A DNA stretch of 33,574 nt from DASTPP01 sp035762175 (GTDB lineage: Bacteria; Myxococcota_A; Polyangia; Polyangiales; Polyangiaceae). A model generated the notes under the pieces. That model made no database searches. It had not been told where the DNA came from and was given only the letters and a program-made list of their open reading frames with translations. The stretch covers positions 1 through 33,574 of the forward strand of contig DASTPP010000249.1 in the NCBI GenBank assembly GCA_035762175.1, given 5' to 3'. Every line of letters starts with the position of its first letter. Position 1 is the stretch's first letter. Both the position numbers and the translations under genes were made by a program. Below, one piece after another: positions 1 to 11,095 of this stretch.

Positions 1-211
1 GCATAATCTCTGGGCATCCTCGCGCGACTCGTGGCGACACGGCCTGCTTCGACGAGGAACCAGGAGCTGCGAAGGGGTGCAGTCCCCGCATCGGGTCGCC
101 AGCGGTGGTGGTGGACGAAACGCCTCGATGCGTGCGCTGAACTTCGACGATGGCGTCGAACGCGTGCTGCCACAGGGGCGGCACCACAGGGGAGAGAGAG
201 GGCGACTCCAT
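1..211 (-). CDS. 5' part of an unrecognised gene, running off the left edge
   Basis: An ATG at 211 (minus strand) is preceded by a textbook Shine-Dalgarno, AAGGAGG, with five bases between it and the start. The frame stays open for 70 codons to the window edge. The visible product begins MESPSLSPVVPPLW and shows no domain I recognise. It starts 59 bp after the methylase-protease fusion stops, on the same strand, so it is probably the next gene of the head operon. In PBSX-like phages a scaffold or capsid gene follows the XkdF protease, but nothing visible here proves that. G/C preference at third codon positions is strong in the first 25-30 codons and weaker after that, so a frameshift or a chance open frame in the distal part is possible. 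Confidence 0.42.
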   Translation of the reverse strand, partial: MESPSLSPVVPPLWQHAFDAIVEVQRTHRGVSSTTTAGDPMRGLHPFAAPGSSSKQAVSPRVARGCPEIM

Positions 212-270
212 GCGTGCCTCCTTGGGCGAAGGGAGGCGCGAGAATATACCGAGTGGACGGCAAGCCCACC

Positions 271-1755
<1,485 letters not shown>

Positions 1756-1775
1756 CGCGGCGGGCTTCCAATCGA

Positions 1776-1808
1776 GAGCAAAGCCAGGCGCCGCCGAGAG
1801 GGGACACC
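1776..1808 (-). promoter_or_regulatory. Bipartite promoter-like motif, copy 1 (methylase-protease fusion)
   Basis: Read on the minus strand: GGTGTCCCC, 13 bp, TGGCTTTGCTC, ending 20 bp before the TTG start of the fusion gene. Both halves match the consensus of the seven copies in this window. It is divergent from copy 2 about 120 bp away, so the pair forms a two-way promoter region. Confidence 0.75.
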
Positions 1809-1924
1809 GCGGGCACGAAAGAAACGGCGGGGGCGAGGGGGCGAGGGGTCGATGCGGGGCCGGCGCCCGCGGGCGGGGCGGCGGGCCCGGGCGCCCCGCA
1901 CGCCACGGGGCGGCGGGCGCCTCG

Positions 1925-1957
1925 GGTGTCCCCGGACGTGTCCTGCCGGCTTTGCTG
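1925..1957 (+). promoter_or_regulatory. Bipartite promoter-like motif, copy 2 (plus strand)
   Basis: This is the only plus-strand copy: GGTGTCCCC, 13 bp, CGGCTTTGCTG. It ends seven bases before an ATG at 1965. A copy that flips strand together with the gene it precedes argues for a directional promoter rather than a symmetric operator. No Shine-Dalgarno fits in the short gap. Confidence 0.75.
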
Positions 1958-1964
1958 GGTTGCC

Positions 1965-2345
1965 ATGTTCACCGCCTACCTCCGCTCGCTCCTCGCCCGC
2001 CTCGCCGCCCTGCTCGCCGCCCACCCCGCGGACGACGAGGCCGACCCCGACCTCGCGCTCTTCAAGCGCCAGCTCGCCCGGGCCCTTCGCGTCTACCCGA
2101 CGCACTACGCGACGGGCGCGCGCGCCTTCCGCGACCCCAAGACGCGCACGAAGCTCGTGGCGATGCTCGACCCGAAGCGCTTCGACGCGGGGGGGCTCGC
2201 GACGGTGTGCGCGCTGATGAAGGCGCAGCCGGGCGGCTTCAGCCAGCACGTCGAGCCGTTCGACGACCCGGCGAACCCCGCCCCCCCCGGCACGCCGGAG
2301 GGCGACCTGCCGCTCGCCATCGTGCGCGACGTCGCCTGGCTCTGA
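1965..2345 (+). CDS. Unrecognised 126-residue protein under its own element promoter
   Basis: This is one of three supported plus-strand genes inside the element. A longer open frame extends upstream, but ATG 1965 is chosen because promoter-motif copy 2 ends seven bases before it and the protein becomes ordered there (MFTAYLRSLLARLAALLAAHP). The N-terminal 20 residues form an amphipathic Leu/Ala helix. The middle (ALRVYPTHYATGARAF, then LVAMLDPKRFDAGGLATVCALM) looks like a small folded helical domain, and the tail is acidic and Pro-rich. No family is recognised. It is convergent with the next minus-strand gene, with a GC hairpin between the two stops. Being transcribed against the head operon and next to the methylase fusion hints at an accessory or regulatory role, but this is not demonstrated. 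Confidence 0.6.
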   Translation: MFTAYLRSLLARLAALLAAHPADDEADPDLALFKRQLARALRVYPTHYATGARAFRDPKTRTKLVAMLDPKRFDAGGLATVCALMKAQPGGFSQHVEPFDDPANPAPPGTPEGDLPLAIVRDVAWL

Positions 2346-2346
2346 A

Positions 2347-2362
2347 GGGGGCCGTCGCCCCC
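2347..2362. terminator. GC hairpin between convergent genes
   Basis: GGGGGC, a four-base loop, then GCCCCC, starting one base after the stop of the plus-strand gene. It lies between convergent genes, where a two-way terminator is expected. There is no T-run on either side, so function is uncertain. Confidence 0.4.
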
Positions 2363-2387
2363 AGCGCCTGGGCCCGCCTCCGCGACG

Positions 2388-2909
2388 CTAGGCCTCGACC
2401 CCCCGGGCCGCGGCGTCGAGCCGAGAGAGCGCGTCCTCGAGCGCGCGCCAGACGGCGCCCGCGTCCCCGGGGGGCGGCACGGTGCCGTCGGCCCGCGCGC
2501 CCGTCTCGGCGCGCGTGAGCCGGAAGCAAAGGCCTTCGGCCTCCCAGCGCCGCGCCGCCCGAACCGTGACGCCGTCCGGCGCGAGCTGGTAGAGCAGGTC
2601 GATGATCGGCTCGGGGGGCGGCAAGGCGGGGCGCCCGGGGGGCGGGCCCAAGCCGTAAAGGCGCAGGCCGCCCCCGAACGTGTAGGTCGGCGGCTCGCCG
2701 ACCTCGCGAAGGGCGACCTCGAGGGGCCGAGGCAGGCGGGCCGCCGCGCCGGGCAGCCGGGCGAGTGGGCGCTCGCTCGCCCGGGGCCGCCGCGTGCGCC
2801 GCCGCGCACGCCGCACGATGGCGCGGGCCCGGGAGGCGAGTTCGGCGACGTCGACGAGCAGGGACGTCGGCCTGGTGCGGAGGGGACGGGCGTGGGGTTG
2901 GGAGTTCAT
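2388..2909 (-). CDS. Unrecognised 173-residue protein
   Basis: The frame stays open further upstream, but the ATG at 2909 begins a protein-like sequence (MNSQPHARPL), while the part before it is low-complexity. The N-terminal third is very basic (Arg-rich, about residues 25-50). The rest has ordered stretches such as YTFGGGLRLYGLG and IIDLLYQLAPDGVTVRAARRWEAEGLCFRL, which look like a small alpha/beta fold. No family is recognised. It lies in the head gene run between the frameshifted zinc ribbon and the methylase fusion. Upstream is a short gap containing a T-run rather than a copy of the element promoter, so it may be read through from upstream. Confidence 0.5.
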   Translation of the reverse strand: MNSQPHARPLRTRPTSLLVDVAELASRARAIVRRARRRTRRPRASERPLARLPGAAARLPRPLEVALREVGEPPTYTFGGGLRLYGLGPPPGRPALPPPEPIIDLLYQLAPDGVTVRAARRWEAEGLCFRLTRAETGARADGTVPPPGDAGAVWRALEDALSRLDAAARGVEA

Positions 2910-2976
2910 GTCTCTCCGCTCGGCCAGCCCCGCGGCCGGTTGCGCGCCTTCGATCGTTTTTTTCGAGGCCTGACCA

Positions 2977-3378
2977 TCACCCCTCCGGGGCGGGAGGAGA
3001 CGTTTCGAGGGGCCCCGACGGCCGGTCGGGCAAGACCATCCCGCCCGTGAAACGTCGCGGGGGGACGCGATAGGGCTCCCAGGTGGGGAGGGCCTCAAGC
3101 CGCGCCCGCGCCCGCCCGGCGTGGGCCCACGTCACCCACGGCCGCGGCCCCGGCCAGCGCGGCGGCTCGCGCCGGAGCCAGGCGAGGATGGCCTCGGCGC
3201 GGGCCGCGGGCAGGTGCTCGGCCTCGAGGCGCGCGAGCGCCCGGGCGGCGAGCTCTTCGAGGCCCGCGAAAGGGCTCGGCACGCGGACCCAGGGGGCGCA
3301 GGGGCCGGGGCAGTAGGCGCGGCCTCCGGGGGCGACGTACGGCTCGCCCGAGAGAGCCACGCCCCGCAGCGGTCGCAA
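2977..3378 (-). CDS. Zinc-ribbon phage protein, probably frameshifted at its N terminus
   Basis: The 133-residue frame (TTG start) holds the second half of a zinc ribbon, AYCPGPCAPW, then a helical region (LEELAARALARLEAEHLPAARAEAILAWL) and a Pro/Arg-rich tail. The missing first half is in another frame just upstream: from an ATG at 3452 the sequence reads ...PPFVACDRCGAWLS and then degenerates. Joining the frames near 3345-3350 gives CDRC...CPGPC, a complete four-Cys ribbon of normal spacing. So the intact gene was probably about 2977-3452 and now carries a one-base slip; a sequencing error or programmed frameshift would look the same. The function of the ribbon is not known. It follows the truncated MuF copy, as a downstream gene in a related phage would. 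Confidence 0.5.
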   Translation of the reverse strand: MRPLRGVALSGEPYVAPGGRAYCPGPCAPWVRVPSPFAGLEELAARALARLEAEHLPAARAEAILAWLRREPPRWPGPRPWVTWAHAGRARARLEALPTWEPYRVPPRRFTGGMVLPDRPSGPLETSPPAPEG

Positions 3379-3502
3379 GCGACGAAGGGCGGGGACACGC
3401 CACCAAGCGTCCAGACGTCCGGGCGTTTTTCAAGACGCGAAGTTCGGGCCAATGGGCCCGAGCCCGGGCTCCAAATTACGAGCCCCGGTGACGGCCGGGC
3501 GC

Positions 3503-3655
3503 CTCAAGCAGGCACGCTCGTCGTGCGGCAGTGTGGATGGTAGGGCGGTAGGTCGAGGGCGGAGAGCGCTCGCTCGCTGGGGTCGCCCGCGAAGGCGCCG
3601 CGGTCGTCGCGCGACCGCCCCCGAGCGCACGACGCGCGCCACGGTCACGCGCCCG
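3503..3655 (-). pseudogene. Orphan 3' end of a Mu gpF-like head gene (partial duplicate)
   Basis: This stretch is a diverged copy of the last ~155 bp of the head morphogenesis gene that ends at 4555. Two long runs are identical: 3579-3613 with 4636-4670, and 3616-3652 with 4675-4711. Between them the left copy lacks two bases, which breaks the frame. Past that break it still encodes the family's C-terminal signature (LPPYHPHCRTTSVPA, then a stop) against LPPFHAHCRTTTTPA in the intact gene. The substitutions indicate a homologous end from a related phage rather than a fresh copy. It marks the left border of the lipoprotein insert. Confidence 0.75.
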
Positions 3656-3759
3656 CTGCCTCGTTGCCCTGCTCGCCGCCCGCAGGCCGGGGGACGCAGC
3701 CGACGTCGAAGGACACTCGGCCTCGAGGTGATCCTCACGCCAGCCATCAGGCCATCGTA

Positions 3760-4368
3760 CTACAGCAGGCTGAGGTTAACGTTGAAGGTCGGGCCGAACG
3801 CACCCACTTGCGTCGACGTGCGGTTCAACTCGAGCTTGTGCCCCCCGGGCAGGTCCCATTCACCCGATTCCCCGGCACGTAGTGCTGCAACCGCCGCCGC
3901 GGGGACTTGCACGTGGACCGCACGCTGAACAAGGCGAGCCATCATCGCGCCGAACTCCTTGAGCGCGAGACGTTCGTCACCGCCTTTGTCGTAGATCGTG
4001 AGCTCCAGTGTGAGTTGCTTTGCCTTCTTCGCTCCGCCGGTGACCATGTAAGCGAAGCTCGACTCGCCCAATTGGGCCTCGCCAGGTTTGCCGCCGACGC
4101 GACGGCTGTCCATGAGGCAAAGGTATTCCTCTGGAGAATACTTGTAGCTTTGGTACGCGTCCGTTGTGAAACCAAAGCCGTCCAGGTAGCGACACGCCTC
4201 CTTGGGGTTGGTCCACCCAGGCGAAGCCGATTCCGTTGCAAGCTCGGCTGCCGGCTCCGGGGCTGGGGCCTCCTTTTTTGCCGGTCGACAACAGGCCGAG
4301 GTGAACGTCGCGACCCCGAAGGCGAGGACGAACGTCGCCGCCAGCCGCCCCTGCAAAACGTGCCTCAT
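3760..4368 (-). CDS. Predicted lipoprotein, cargo gene in the head cluster
   Basis: The 202-residue product starts MRHVLQGRLAATFVLAFGVATFTSAC: a basic n-region, a hydrophobic stretch (about 9-22) and a lipobox ending at Cys26, followed by a Pro/Ala/Glu-rich tether (about 28-48). The mature part (ACRYLDGFGFTTDAYQSYKYSPEEYLCLMDSRR...) looks like a compact beta-rich envelope protein with no family I recognise. Lipoproteins encoded in head operons are usually lysogenic-conversion cargo (morons), for example surface exclusion or immunity factors; that role is inferred here. The start chosen is the ATG 30 codons into the open frame, because it begins the signal peptide. GC content is visibly lower than in the flanking phage genes, and the insert is bracketed by duplicated MuF gene ends, so it was acquired separately. 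Confidence 0.72.
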   Translation of the reverse strand: MRHVLQGRLAATFVLAFGVATFTSACCRPAKKEAPAPEPAAELATESASPGWTNPKEACRYLDGFGFTTDAYQSYKYSPEEYLCLMDSRRVGGKPGEAQLGESSFAYMVTGGAKKAKQLTLELTIYDKGGDERLALKEFGAMMARLVQRAVHVQVPAAAVAALRAGESGEWDLPGGHKLELNRTSTQVGAFGPTFNVNLSLL

Positions 4369-4554
4369 TGAGGCAGAAACGTCCTGTCGCCGTAAAGGTT
4401 CATGCCTTCGGCGAGAGTCGGGCAGGAGCCAAGCGCCGCGATGGATGTCGAGAGGCACTCGGCGCTGGAATAAGGGCCGCCACCCCCTTCGCCACGTTAC
4501 GTGGCCGCGTGGGATTGAGGGAGGCGACGAGTCGACGCCTTCTCTTATCCTCTC

Positions 4555-5640
4555 TCAGGCAGGCGTGGTCGTGGTTCGGCAGTGGGCGTGGAAGGGCGGC
4601 AGGTCAAGGCCGAAGCCCGAAAGCGCCCGCTCGCCGGGGTCGCCCGCGAAGGCGCCGCGGTCGTCGCGCGCGCCCGCCCCCGAGCGCACGACGCGCGCCA
4701 CGGTCACGCGCTCGCCGCCGCGCCGCACGTAGAGCCGCCGGCCGCCCCCGTCCGGGTCGGGGCCCTCGCGCAGCCAGGGGCGGAGGTCGACGATGGCTTC
4801 GGGGGCCTCGGCGCTCTCGAGTCGCTCGAACCGGGCGAGCGCGTCGCGCACGGCGAAGACCTTGCCGTCGAGGAAGCGGCACTGGGGGGTCGTCACCTCG
4901 TCGAGCACGGCGCGCAGCACGTAGCGTTCGACGCCTGCCTCGGCGTAGGCCGACACTTGTCCGTAGGCGCGGGCGTTGCCGACGAAGGCGCTCGCGACGA
5001 GGTCCCAGTAGGGGCGCGCGCGCTCGACCAGGTGGCGCCTGGCCGCCCCGGCGAGGGTCTCGGCGAGGTCGCCCTGGCCGAGCCCCTGGGCGAGGCCTTC
5101 GGCCACGAGGCGCCTCGCCTCGGCCGAGAGGGCCGCGTGGCGGCGGCCGTAGGCGTCGCGCACGAAGCCCGTTTGGCTCGTCCGGGCGTAGGCGACGACC
5201 CGCCGGTCGACGGCGTTGAAGTCGGCCGCGACGGCGAGCCCCTGGCGGCGGCGCAGCTCGCCCCGCATCGCTCCGACGACCCGCTCGGCCGCCCGGCCGA
5301 AGGTCGCCTCCAGCGAGCGGGGGACGCCCTCGGTCGCCCGCGCCGCCCGCGCCGTGGCCTCGGCGACGAGGCGCCGGCGCCCCTCGGGCGTGGTGCGGCG
5401 CCAGTCGACGTCGAGCACGGCGACGGCCGCACGCAGGGCCTCGACGTCCGCGGGGGCCGCCTGCCTGCGGAGTTCGTCGGCGAAGGCGACCACGGCCCGG
5501 TCGAAGCCCCGGGGGCTCGACAGGTCCAGGGCCTTCGCGACGGGCACCCCGAGCCGCCCGAGCAGCTCGTCGGCCGCCTCGCGCGCGGCGGCGACGAGGG
5601 CGAAGCCGTCAGCCCCGTCGGGAGCGCACGGGCCGCACAA
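4555..5640 (-). CDS. Mu gpF / SPP1 gp7-like head morphogenesis protein
   Basis: The 361-residue product is mostly helical, then carries the family's C-terminal signature: VLDEVTTPQCRFLDGKVF (about 246-262) and DLPPFHAHCRTTTTP (346-360). These Cys and His residues define the phage Mu F / SPP1 gp7 head-morphogenesis family, minor capsid proteins that associate with the portal and sometimes travel with the DNA. The gene directly follows portal and zinc ribbon genes, the standard PBSX/Mu-like order, and its start overlaps the zinc ribbon gene by 32 bp, implying translational coupling. Its 3' end is duplicated about 1 kb further left. No toxin domain follows the MuF motif, unlike MuF-toxin fusions. 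Confidence 0.9.
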   Translation of the reverse strand: MCGPCAPDGADGFALVAAAREAADELLGRLGVPVAKALDLSSPRGFDRAVVAFADELRRQAAPADVEALRAAVAVLDVDWRRTTPEGRRRLVAEATARAARATEGVPRSLEATFGRAAERVVGAMRGELRRRQGLAVAADFNAVDRRVVAYARTSQTGFVRDAYGRRHAALSAEARRLVAEGLAQGLGQGDLAETLAGAARRHLVERARPYWDLVASAFVGNARAYGQVSAYAEAGVERYVLRAVLDEVTTPQCRFLDGKVFAVRDALARFERLESAEAPEAIVDLRPWLREGPDPDGGGRRLYVRRGGERVTVARVVRSGAGARDDRGAFAGDPGERALSGFGLDLPPFHAHCRTTTTPA

Positions 5641-5919
5641 GGGCGTCCTCCTCGAGCCGCGCCTTGCCGTCCGTGAGGTGGACGAGCACGGCGCAGAAGG
5701 TGCAGCGGACGGGGGTCGAGAAGCTGACCCGCTGCCCGTCGTCGCTCTCGGCGATCGCGAGCCCCTGGTGGCCCTCGAGGGCGACGGTGACGAAGCCGCA
5801 GCGGGGGCAGCCCAGGTGGTAGCCGACGAGCCCGCGGGAGGTGCGGTTCTGAGGCACCCGCCGCAGCTCGCCGGGGCCGAGGCGGCAGGGCCGCTTGCTC
5901 GTCACGACCGTGCGCACGG

Positions 5920-5923
<4 letters not shown>
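5609..5923 (-). CDS. Small zinc-ribbon protein between portal and head genes
   Basis: The 104-residue product has two Cys pairs, CPRC (39-42) and CTFC (74-77), set in short beta-strand-like segments (GFVTVALEGHQGLAIAES; VLVHLTDGKARL), i.e. a single zinc ribbon. The start is GTG at 5923, which shares bases with the portal stop codon (GTGA), the coupling seen repeatedly in this element; the frame stays open further upstream but overlaps the portal gene. The 3' end overlaps the head morphogenesis gene by 32 bp. Small zinc-binding proteins are common in head operons, but no function can be assigned; a structural or assembly role is inferred from position. Confidence 0.7.
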
Positions 5924-7769
<1,846 letters not shown>

Positions 7770-7773
<4 letters not shown>

Positions 7774-7979
7774 GGCGGCGCCTCGACGTAGGCGGCCAGG
7801 CCGCCGGGGGTGAACGAGACGACGCGCACGCGGTAGCCGCGGCGGGTGAGCTCGTCCCGGGCCCGTTCGCGCAGGGCGTCGAGCCCGGGGGCCTCGACCT
7901 CGAAGGCCTCGCCCCGCTCGGGCGGGGCACCGAGGGGTGCGCCCGGGCGCAGGACGTGGAGCTGGAGCGTGCGTCGCAT
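7770..7979 (-). CDS. Unrecognised 69-residue protein, first gene of the portal operon
   Basis: The product starts MRRTLQLHVLRPG and has a beta-alpha-beta look: AFEVEAPGLDALRERARDELTRRGYRVRVVSFTPGGLAAYVEA. The ATG at 7979 is chosen because promoter-motif copy 3 ends 14 bp upstream; the frame stays open further upstream but would run through the motif. Its stop overlaps the portal start (ATGA), so the two are translationally coupled. No family is recognised. Equivalent small ORFs ahead of portal genes are common and usually uncharacterised. Confidence 0.65.
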
Positions 7980-7993
7980 CGGGGGCTCACCCC

Positions 7994-8026
7994 GAACAAA
8001 GCCACGCGAGGCCCCGAGGGGACACC
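7994..8026 (-). promoter_or_regulatory. Bipartite promoter-like motif, copy 3 (portal operon)
   Basis: Minus strand: GGTGTCCCC, 13 bp, TGGCTTTGTTC, one mismatch to the consensus. It ends 14 bp before the ATG of the 69-residue protein. GGGGTGAGCC follows, similar to the sequence after copy 7. Confidence 0.75.
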
Positions 8027-8121
8027 AGAACGTCGTCGACCCCGCCTTCGAGCCGCCGCCGCGCACGCTAGCCCAGCAAGCGCACCCGGATCTTAGGCGA
8101 GACCGTTGAGTATCAATGGGT

Positions 8122-9567
8122 TTACTGAACAGCGTGACCAAGCCAAAGCTCGGTCAATTTGATGTGCGCGCCTGCCCAGAGCCAGATGGGGATCTTGCCT
8201 CGCAGGTTTAGCGCCGGCTCTGCATCACTGGCGCCATAAGACTCTTGGTCGTGAGCGTCCGAGTTGGCCAGCATATACGATATTTCATCATCTATGTCTT
8301 CAGGAGACATGTTTGCTGCAAGCAGCTGACTTATTTTGGCCGGCACGTCGGCAACGGGCGACAGGTTGACGTGAGGAGGTTTGCTGCCTTGCAACGACGA
8401 AACCCAAGCCGACAAGACCAAGCCCATCTTTTGTCTCGCTTGGCCCACGCGACTGTTTTTGACGAATCGCAAGGTTTGGCGCCGAATGTTCACGAAGAGC
8501 TTTAGATCACGCGCAAGATTGTCTACGTCGTTGTCGGTAACCTGGGCTTGATATTTTCCCGTCCCCGGGTGCCAACACTTGCGATCTCTACCGTTGAGCG
8601 CCGAGGCTATGCGCTCAACAAGTGGCGCTATTGCAAACAGTGAGGCGAAATTGTCGGCGATCCGGCCGCGGTGGAAAAAGTTGTCGCCTCGCCATCTGAG
8701 TTCCAGTATCGCTCGGACGACGTTCAGGGAAATTTCGTACGCCGAGATGCCGTGGAGTTCTGTTGGTGTGGCCTTGAGTTCGACTCTTGCGCCATGAGAA
8801 TGGTGGTTTCTTTCTTGATAGAAGCGAGACGTCCATGCGTCGAGCACTTCCCACAAAACGGGCTCGGACCCCACATGAGGGCCAAGCTCGTGTAGCAACG
8901 CATGGCGCAGTTTGTTTCCCTTCGAAGCGTTGGGCTCTCCTGCCCCGTATTGGTCGATGCTCAGCAGTGACTCAAGGCCAGACCACATGGCTTCGATAGA
9001 ATCGCCAATCGAGGTAAAATAGGGCGTGTCGAATCGGGCCAAGTGAAAATGTCCCAGGGCCGTAACAATTGAGCTTGAGCGCGGTTTTGAAAGTTCCGGG
9101 GCCAGCCAGTTGATAGCGTCCTGGTCTGCGTGGCTGAGGTCAATTCTGTACATGTACGGGGTCGGATACACGCGGTCGAAGTCGGCTGCCGTATAGTTGC
9201 TAGTGAACTTCGATGCTCGGCAATATAGGTTTTTGGTGGACATCGGTAGCGTCCCGATCCACCTCTCGAAAACCCATGCGTCGCTTGCTACCTGATCTCT
9301 CAACCAAGCCGCGGTAGACAGGCAATAGACGGCATCGCGAAACTCTTCTGGGGAAGCGTCATTGCCGTTGCCTTTGGTAAGTATGCTGGCATTCGGCCCG
9401 ACTGCCTCTCCCTGACTGGTGCGGTACATCTCGAGAAACTTGGTGTTGTCGGCCCCCATTCTAGCGACCCATTCTGAGGCCTCGTTGCGCCAGAGCACAA
9501 ACGGCCCTAGCAACAATGGCAGCCTTGGCGGTACGCTGACGTAGGGGAGTACGGCGAAACAGGTCAT
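8122..9567 (-). CDS. HEPN-domain protein (Apea-like), lower-GC cargo gene
   Basis: The 481-residue product stands out by composition: GC is near half against about three quarters in its neighbours, and codon use is far less G/C-biased. About residues 165-270 resemble an Apea-like HEPN domain: a helix IEAMWSGLESLLSID, then NKLRHALLHELG, then TSRFYQERNHHSHG. The last holds the R-x4-H signature (Arg253, His258) of HEPN ribonucleases. Many HEPN proteins of this kind cut RNA in toxin or abortive-infection systems, so an anti-phage or superinfection-exclusion role is a reasonable inference, not shown. The N-terminal 160 and C-terminal 200 residues are unrecognised and may be sensor parts. It sits between the large terminase and the portal operon, on the same strand, without a copy of the element promoter. 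Confidence 0.72.
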   Translation of the reverse strand: MTCFAVLPYVSVPPRLPLLLGPFVLWRNEASEWVARMGADNTKFLEMYRTSQGEAVGPNASILTKGNGNDASPEEFRDAVYCLSTAAWLRDQVASDAWVFERWIGTLPMSTKNLYCRASKFTSNYTAADFDRVYPTPYMYRIDLSHADQDAINWLAPELSKPRSSSIVTALGHFHLARFDTPYFTSIGDSIEAMWSGLESLLSIDQYGAGEPNASKGNKLRHALLHELGPHVGSEPVLWEVLDAWTSRFYQERNHHSHGARVELKATPTELHGISAYEISLNVVRAILELRWRGDNFFHRGRIADNFASLFAIAPLVERIASALNGRDRKCWHPGTGKYQAQVTDNDVDNLARDLKLFVNIRRQTLRFVKNSRVGQARQKMGLVLSAWVSSLQGSKPPHVNLSPVADVPAKISQLLAANMSPEDIDDEISYMLANSDAHDQESYGASDAEPALNLRGKIPIWLWAGAHIKLTELWLGHAVQ

Positions 9568-9605
9568 CCGAGAAACGTATCACATCCGACGAACGCGGTT
9601 TGGGG

Positions 9606-11054
9606 TCAGCCCAGTACACGAACCCCAACCTCTCTCACGTTACGGTTGTTGGATTTGCGCTCTCGTTGACAAGCGAGCGCGATGGCCCAGAACTTGTCGG
9701 CGTGCCCGCCGCGCGTCGTGCGCTCGGCGTCGAAGGTCACCTTGCCCGAGGGCAAGACGCGCCGCTTGATCGAGTGCACCTGCGCGACGAGCTCGCGCTC
9801 GCGCGGCAGCGCCACGCCCCGGTGCTGGAGCAGGATTTTGAACTCGGTCGCCCACCGCTCCTTCGCCTCGTTCGAGAAGGCCTCGCCCACCACCTGCGGG
9901 AACTCGCGCCCGAGGTTCTCGGCCAGGTGCATGCCGATGCCGCTGCGATCGATCGACAGGCGGGCGATCGGCAGCGCCGTCAGCAGGTGCCTGAGCTCGG
10001 CCTCCTGCTCGGCGAAGGGCACGCTCGCGAACGAGCGCAGCATGCGGCAGGTGAAGCGTTCGCCCTGCTGCTCGAAGAGCGCGAGCTCCGAGCGGTCGTG
10101 CGTGCGGCCCACATCGAAGCCGCCGACGAGCCGCCCCTCGGGCTTCGGCACGTCGGCCGGGTCGTCGTAGAGCACCAGGTCGTCGCTCGTGCAGGGCAGG
10201 ATGAGTTCGTAGGGGTAGAACGAGTAGCTCTCGTCGACGAAGTGCGCCTCGAGCTCCTGCTGGAAGTCTTCCAGGCCCAGCGAGTCGAATTGCTCGAGGA
10301 TGGGCGGGCGGCCGAACGCCGCGACCCGCTCCTCGGTCGTCATCGCGGGCGCCTCGCGCGCGGCGCGCCCGACGTCGTGGCAGCAGAAGCGGCAGAGCCA
10401 CCAGGGCACCTCTTGCCGCGTGTGGTGCGGGTATTTTCGGAGCTCTTCCTCGGCGATCTCCCAGAAGATGCCGCGCCGCCCGAGGGGGGTCGAACAGCCG
10501 GTGAGCTGGCCGTTCGAGCGCAAGATGAGCGCGGTCGAGCCGCGGTAGACCTCGCGGTCGTTGACGTAGTGCGCGAGCTCGTCGAGCACGATGTCGCCCT
10601 TCTTGCCGCGCGGCGCCTTCGAGGGCACCGACAGGATGCGGCTCGGGCGCTTGCCGCGCGCGTTCGACTCGAAGGCGAGCTCGGTCTTGGCGTCGACCAC
10701 GAGCCGCTTCTGGTAGGCCGTCGGCAGTTCCTCGAACGCCTGGCGGGCGAGCAGAATCTTCTCGGTCGCGTCGGCCAGGTTGTACGAGACGAACACGCTC
10801 GTGTGCCCGTCGCGCAGGTGGCAGCGGGCGAGCGCCTCGAGGGCGAAGAGGAACGAGTAGCCGACCTGGCGGCTCTTGGTGACCCAGCGGAAGCGGGAGC
10901 GGTTCTCGAGGAAGGCGAGCTGGTAGGGCTCGAGCACGACGGGCTCGCCGTCGAAGGAGCAGAGGCCGCTGATGAAGCCGGCCTCGGTGCCGAGCCAGGC
11001 CGCGAGGTCGTCCTCGGTGCGCTTGACGACGGCGCCCGTCACGGCCCCTCGCAC
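9606..11054 (-). CDS. Terminase large subunit (Mu gp28-like)
   Basis: The 482-residue product is the DNA-packaging motor. ATPase half: Walker A-like TKSRQVGYS (59-67), Walker B GDIVLDE (153-159) and coupling motif TGCSTP (185-190). Nuclease half (RNase H-like): Asp314 in GGFDVGRTHD, Asp369 in LSIDRSGIGMHLAENL and Asp453 in GGHADKFWAIALA. Length and motif order are complete. The start is GTG at 11054; other GTGs close by are possible. It is cut off from the small-terminase candidate by a recombinase on the other strand and 1.1 kb without genes, an unusual separation. I see no copy of the element promoter ahead of it. Confidence 0.93.
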   Translation of the reverse strand: MRGAVTGAVVKRTEDDLAAWLGTEAGFISGLCSFDGEPVVLEPYQLAFLENRSRFRWVTKSRQVGYSFLFALEALARCHLRDGHTSVFVSYNLADATEKILLARQAFEELPTAYQKRLVVDAKTELAFESNARGKRPSRILSVPSKAPRGKKGDIVLDELAHYVNDREVYRGSTALILRSNGQLTGCSTPLGRRGIFWEIAEEELRKYPHHTRQEVPWWLCRFCCHDVGRAAREAPAMTTEERVAAFGRPPILEQFDSLGLEDFQQELEAHFVDESYSFYPYELILPCTSDDLVLYDDPADVPKPEGRLVGGFDVGRTHDRSELALFEQQGERFTCRMLRSFASVPFAEQEAELRHLLTALPIARLSIDRSGIGMHLAENLGREFPQVVGEAFSNEAKERWATEFKILLQHRGVALPRERELVAQVHSIKRRVLPSGKVTFDAERTTRGGHADKFWAIALACQRERKSNNRNVREVGVRVLG

Positions 11055-11095
11055 GACGCCGGGCGCTTGAACTTGCCTGCCGCGGCAAAGCGAGC

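Noticed and set aside
1776..1808. Reading the bipartite motif as a sigma-54 promoter
   Set aside because: Sigma-54 sites need GG and GC about ten bases apart in a TGGCAC-N5-TTGC layout; TGGCTTTGC has only four bases between them and the distant GGTGTCCCC half would be unexplained.
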